A DNA stretch of 6,569 nt from contig CAVVNN010000001.1 of assembly GCA_963749605.1 (NCBI GenBank), positions 1 to 6,569 of the forward strand, read 5' to 3'. How positions within the stretch are numbered: position 1 is the stretch's first letter; every line of letters begins with the position of its first letter. Below, in pieces: positions 6,355 through 6,569 of this stretch. The notes under the pieces were generated by a model that worked only from the letters and a program-made list of their open reading frames with translations, did not search any database and was not told where the DNA came from. The stretch comes from CAVVNN01 sp963749605 (lineage in GTDB: Bacteria; Actinomycetota; Thermoleophilia; Solirubrobacterales; 70-9). The translations under genes and the position numbers were made by a program.

Positions 6355-6389
6355 AGAATAGCGCTTATTCCATATTCTGGAATATGGAA
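6355..6389 (-). promoter_or_regulatory. Leaderless promoter with perfect 10-bp inverted repeat operator
   Basis: TTCCATATTC (6368-6377) and GAATATGGAA (6380-6389) are exact inverted copies around a 2-base centre. On the minus strand a -10-like TATTCT lies at 6355-6360, 7 bases before the ATG, and the 17-base spacer and -35 position (6378-6383, ATTCCA) fall inside the palindrome. A dimer of the downstream regulator bound here would block polymerase. AT-rich compared with its surroundings. Autoregulation is inference. Confidence 0.6.
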
Positions 6390-6543
6390 ATTTTGATGGG
6401 ATGGCGACACGCAATCACCGTGACGGAGCGCCATATAACCCAGGTTCTTATAACCAGGCTTATACGGCGCCAATTCACCTGGTTTTGCCGATGGCTAGCC
6501 TGTTGCGGCTCGTGCAAGACCTCGAAGTCGTGAATCTCCCCAT
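6390..6543 (+). promoter_or_regulatory. Divergent region and leader of the second rmlD
   Basis: Between the regulator operator and the rmlD start. It holds ATAACC(C)CAGG-type repeats (6436-6444 and 6450-6458), AACCAGG (6452-6458) facing CCTGGTT (6478-6484), and TAGCCTGT (6496-6503) placed 40 bases before the ATG. TAGCCT is a reasonable -10; no good -35 or Shine-Dalgarno is visible. No gene is seen here. Confidence 0.35.
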
Positions 6544-6569
6544 ATGAAGCTGCTGATCACAGGCGCCGC
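6544..6569 (+). CDS. rmlD: dTDP-4-dehydrorhamnose reductase, start only (cut by window end)
   Basis: The window ends after 26 bases of coding sequence, MKLLITGAA, which is the first strand and the start of the glycine-rich Rossmann loop of an RmlD-type reductase. It matches the rmlD fragment at 4761 in 23 of 26 bases, and both carry a TAGCCTGT leader. RmlD reduces dTDP-4-dehydro-L-rhamnose to dTDP-L-rhamnose with NAD(P)H in the cytoplasm. Whether this copy is full length cannot be seen. Other NAD-dependent epimerases begin in a similar way, so the identity rests on similarity to the fragment. Confidence 0.6.

Noticed and set aside
6348..6473. Upstream in-frame extension of the HTH regulator (42 more residues)
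   Set aside because: It would run through the palindrome and promoter, and its residues do not look like part of the domain.
1..6569. CRISPR array, tRNA or rRNA genes
   Set aside because: No regularly spaced repeats beyond two copies, and no cloverleaf or rRNA-like sequence seen on either strand.

Overview
GC-rich DNA with GTG starts, TANNNT-type promoter elements and start codons lying right behind them (leaderless-type transcripts) suggests a high-GC actinobacterium. A Thermoleophilia/Solirubrobacterales-like host is my guess from gene style only; no marker gene is present. The theme is a dTDP-sugar / surface-polysaccharide locus that has been rearranged and carries nucleotidyltransferase toxin-antitoxin-type modules on both sides.

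Layout. (1) 10-1427, minus strand: a complete AbiE-type (type IV) toxin-antitoxin operon, antitoxin abiEi first and toxin abiEii overlapping it by 4 bp, with an inverted-repeat operator candidate in the shared upstream region (1435-1513). (2) 1566-4359, plus strand: a long-form glucose-1-phosphate thymidylyltransferase (rmlA), then 6 bp later a polytopic membrane protein of the PTPS-related/YfhO-like (GT-C-like) type whose frame is broken by one extra C in a CCCC run at 3594-3597. (3) 4360-4760: non-coding, with a hairpin, a 17-bp direct repeat reminiscent of an insertion-sequence end, and a short leader motif (TAGCCTGT) that also precedes both rmlD starts. (4) 4761-5208: a gene chimera. The first 56 codons of an rmlD are joined out of frame to a near-identical copy (275 of 279 bases) of the 3' end of the upstream rmlA. 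(5) 5210-6347, minus strand: a second two-gene module, an intact winged-helix regulator overlapping a nucleotidyltransferase gene that has lost an internal segment and its frame. A perfect 10-bp inverted repeat lies over the regulator's promoter. (6) 6544-end, plus strand: the first codons of another rmlD.

How it fits together: RmlA makes dTDP-glucose from glucose-1-phosphate and dTTP, and RmlD makes the last step to dTDP-L-rhamnose. The membrane protein would act on lipid-linked sugars at the membrane. The two NTase modules look like accessory cargo: the left one seems intact, the right one has decayed on the toxin side. The 279-bp direct repeat, the chimera and the IS-like repeat point to recent recombination, although an assembly artefact has to be excluded.
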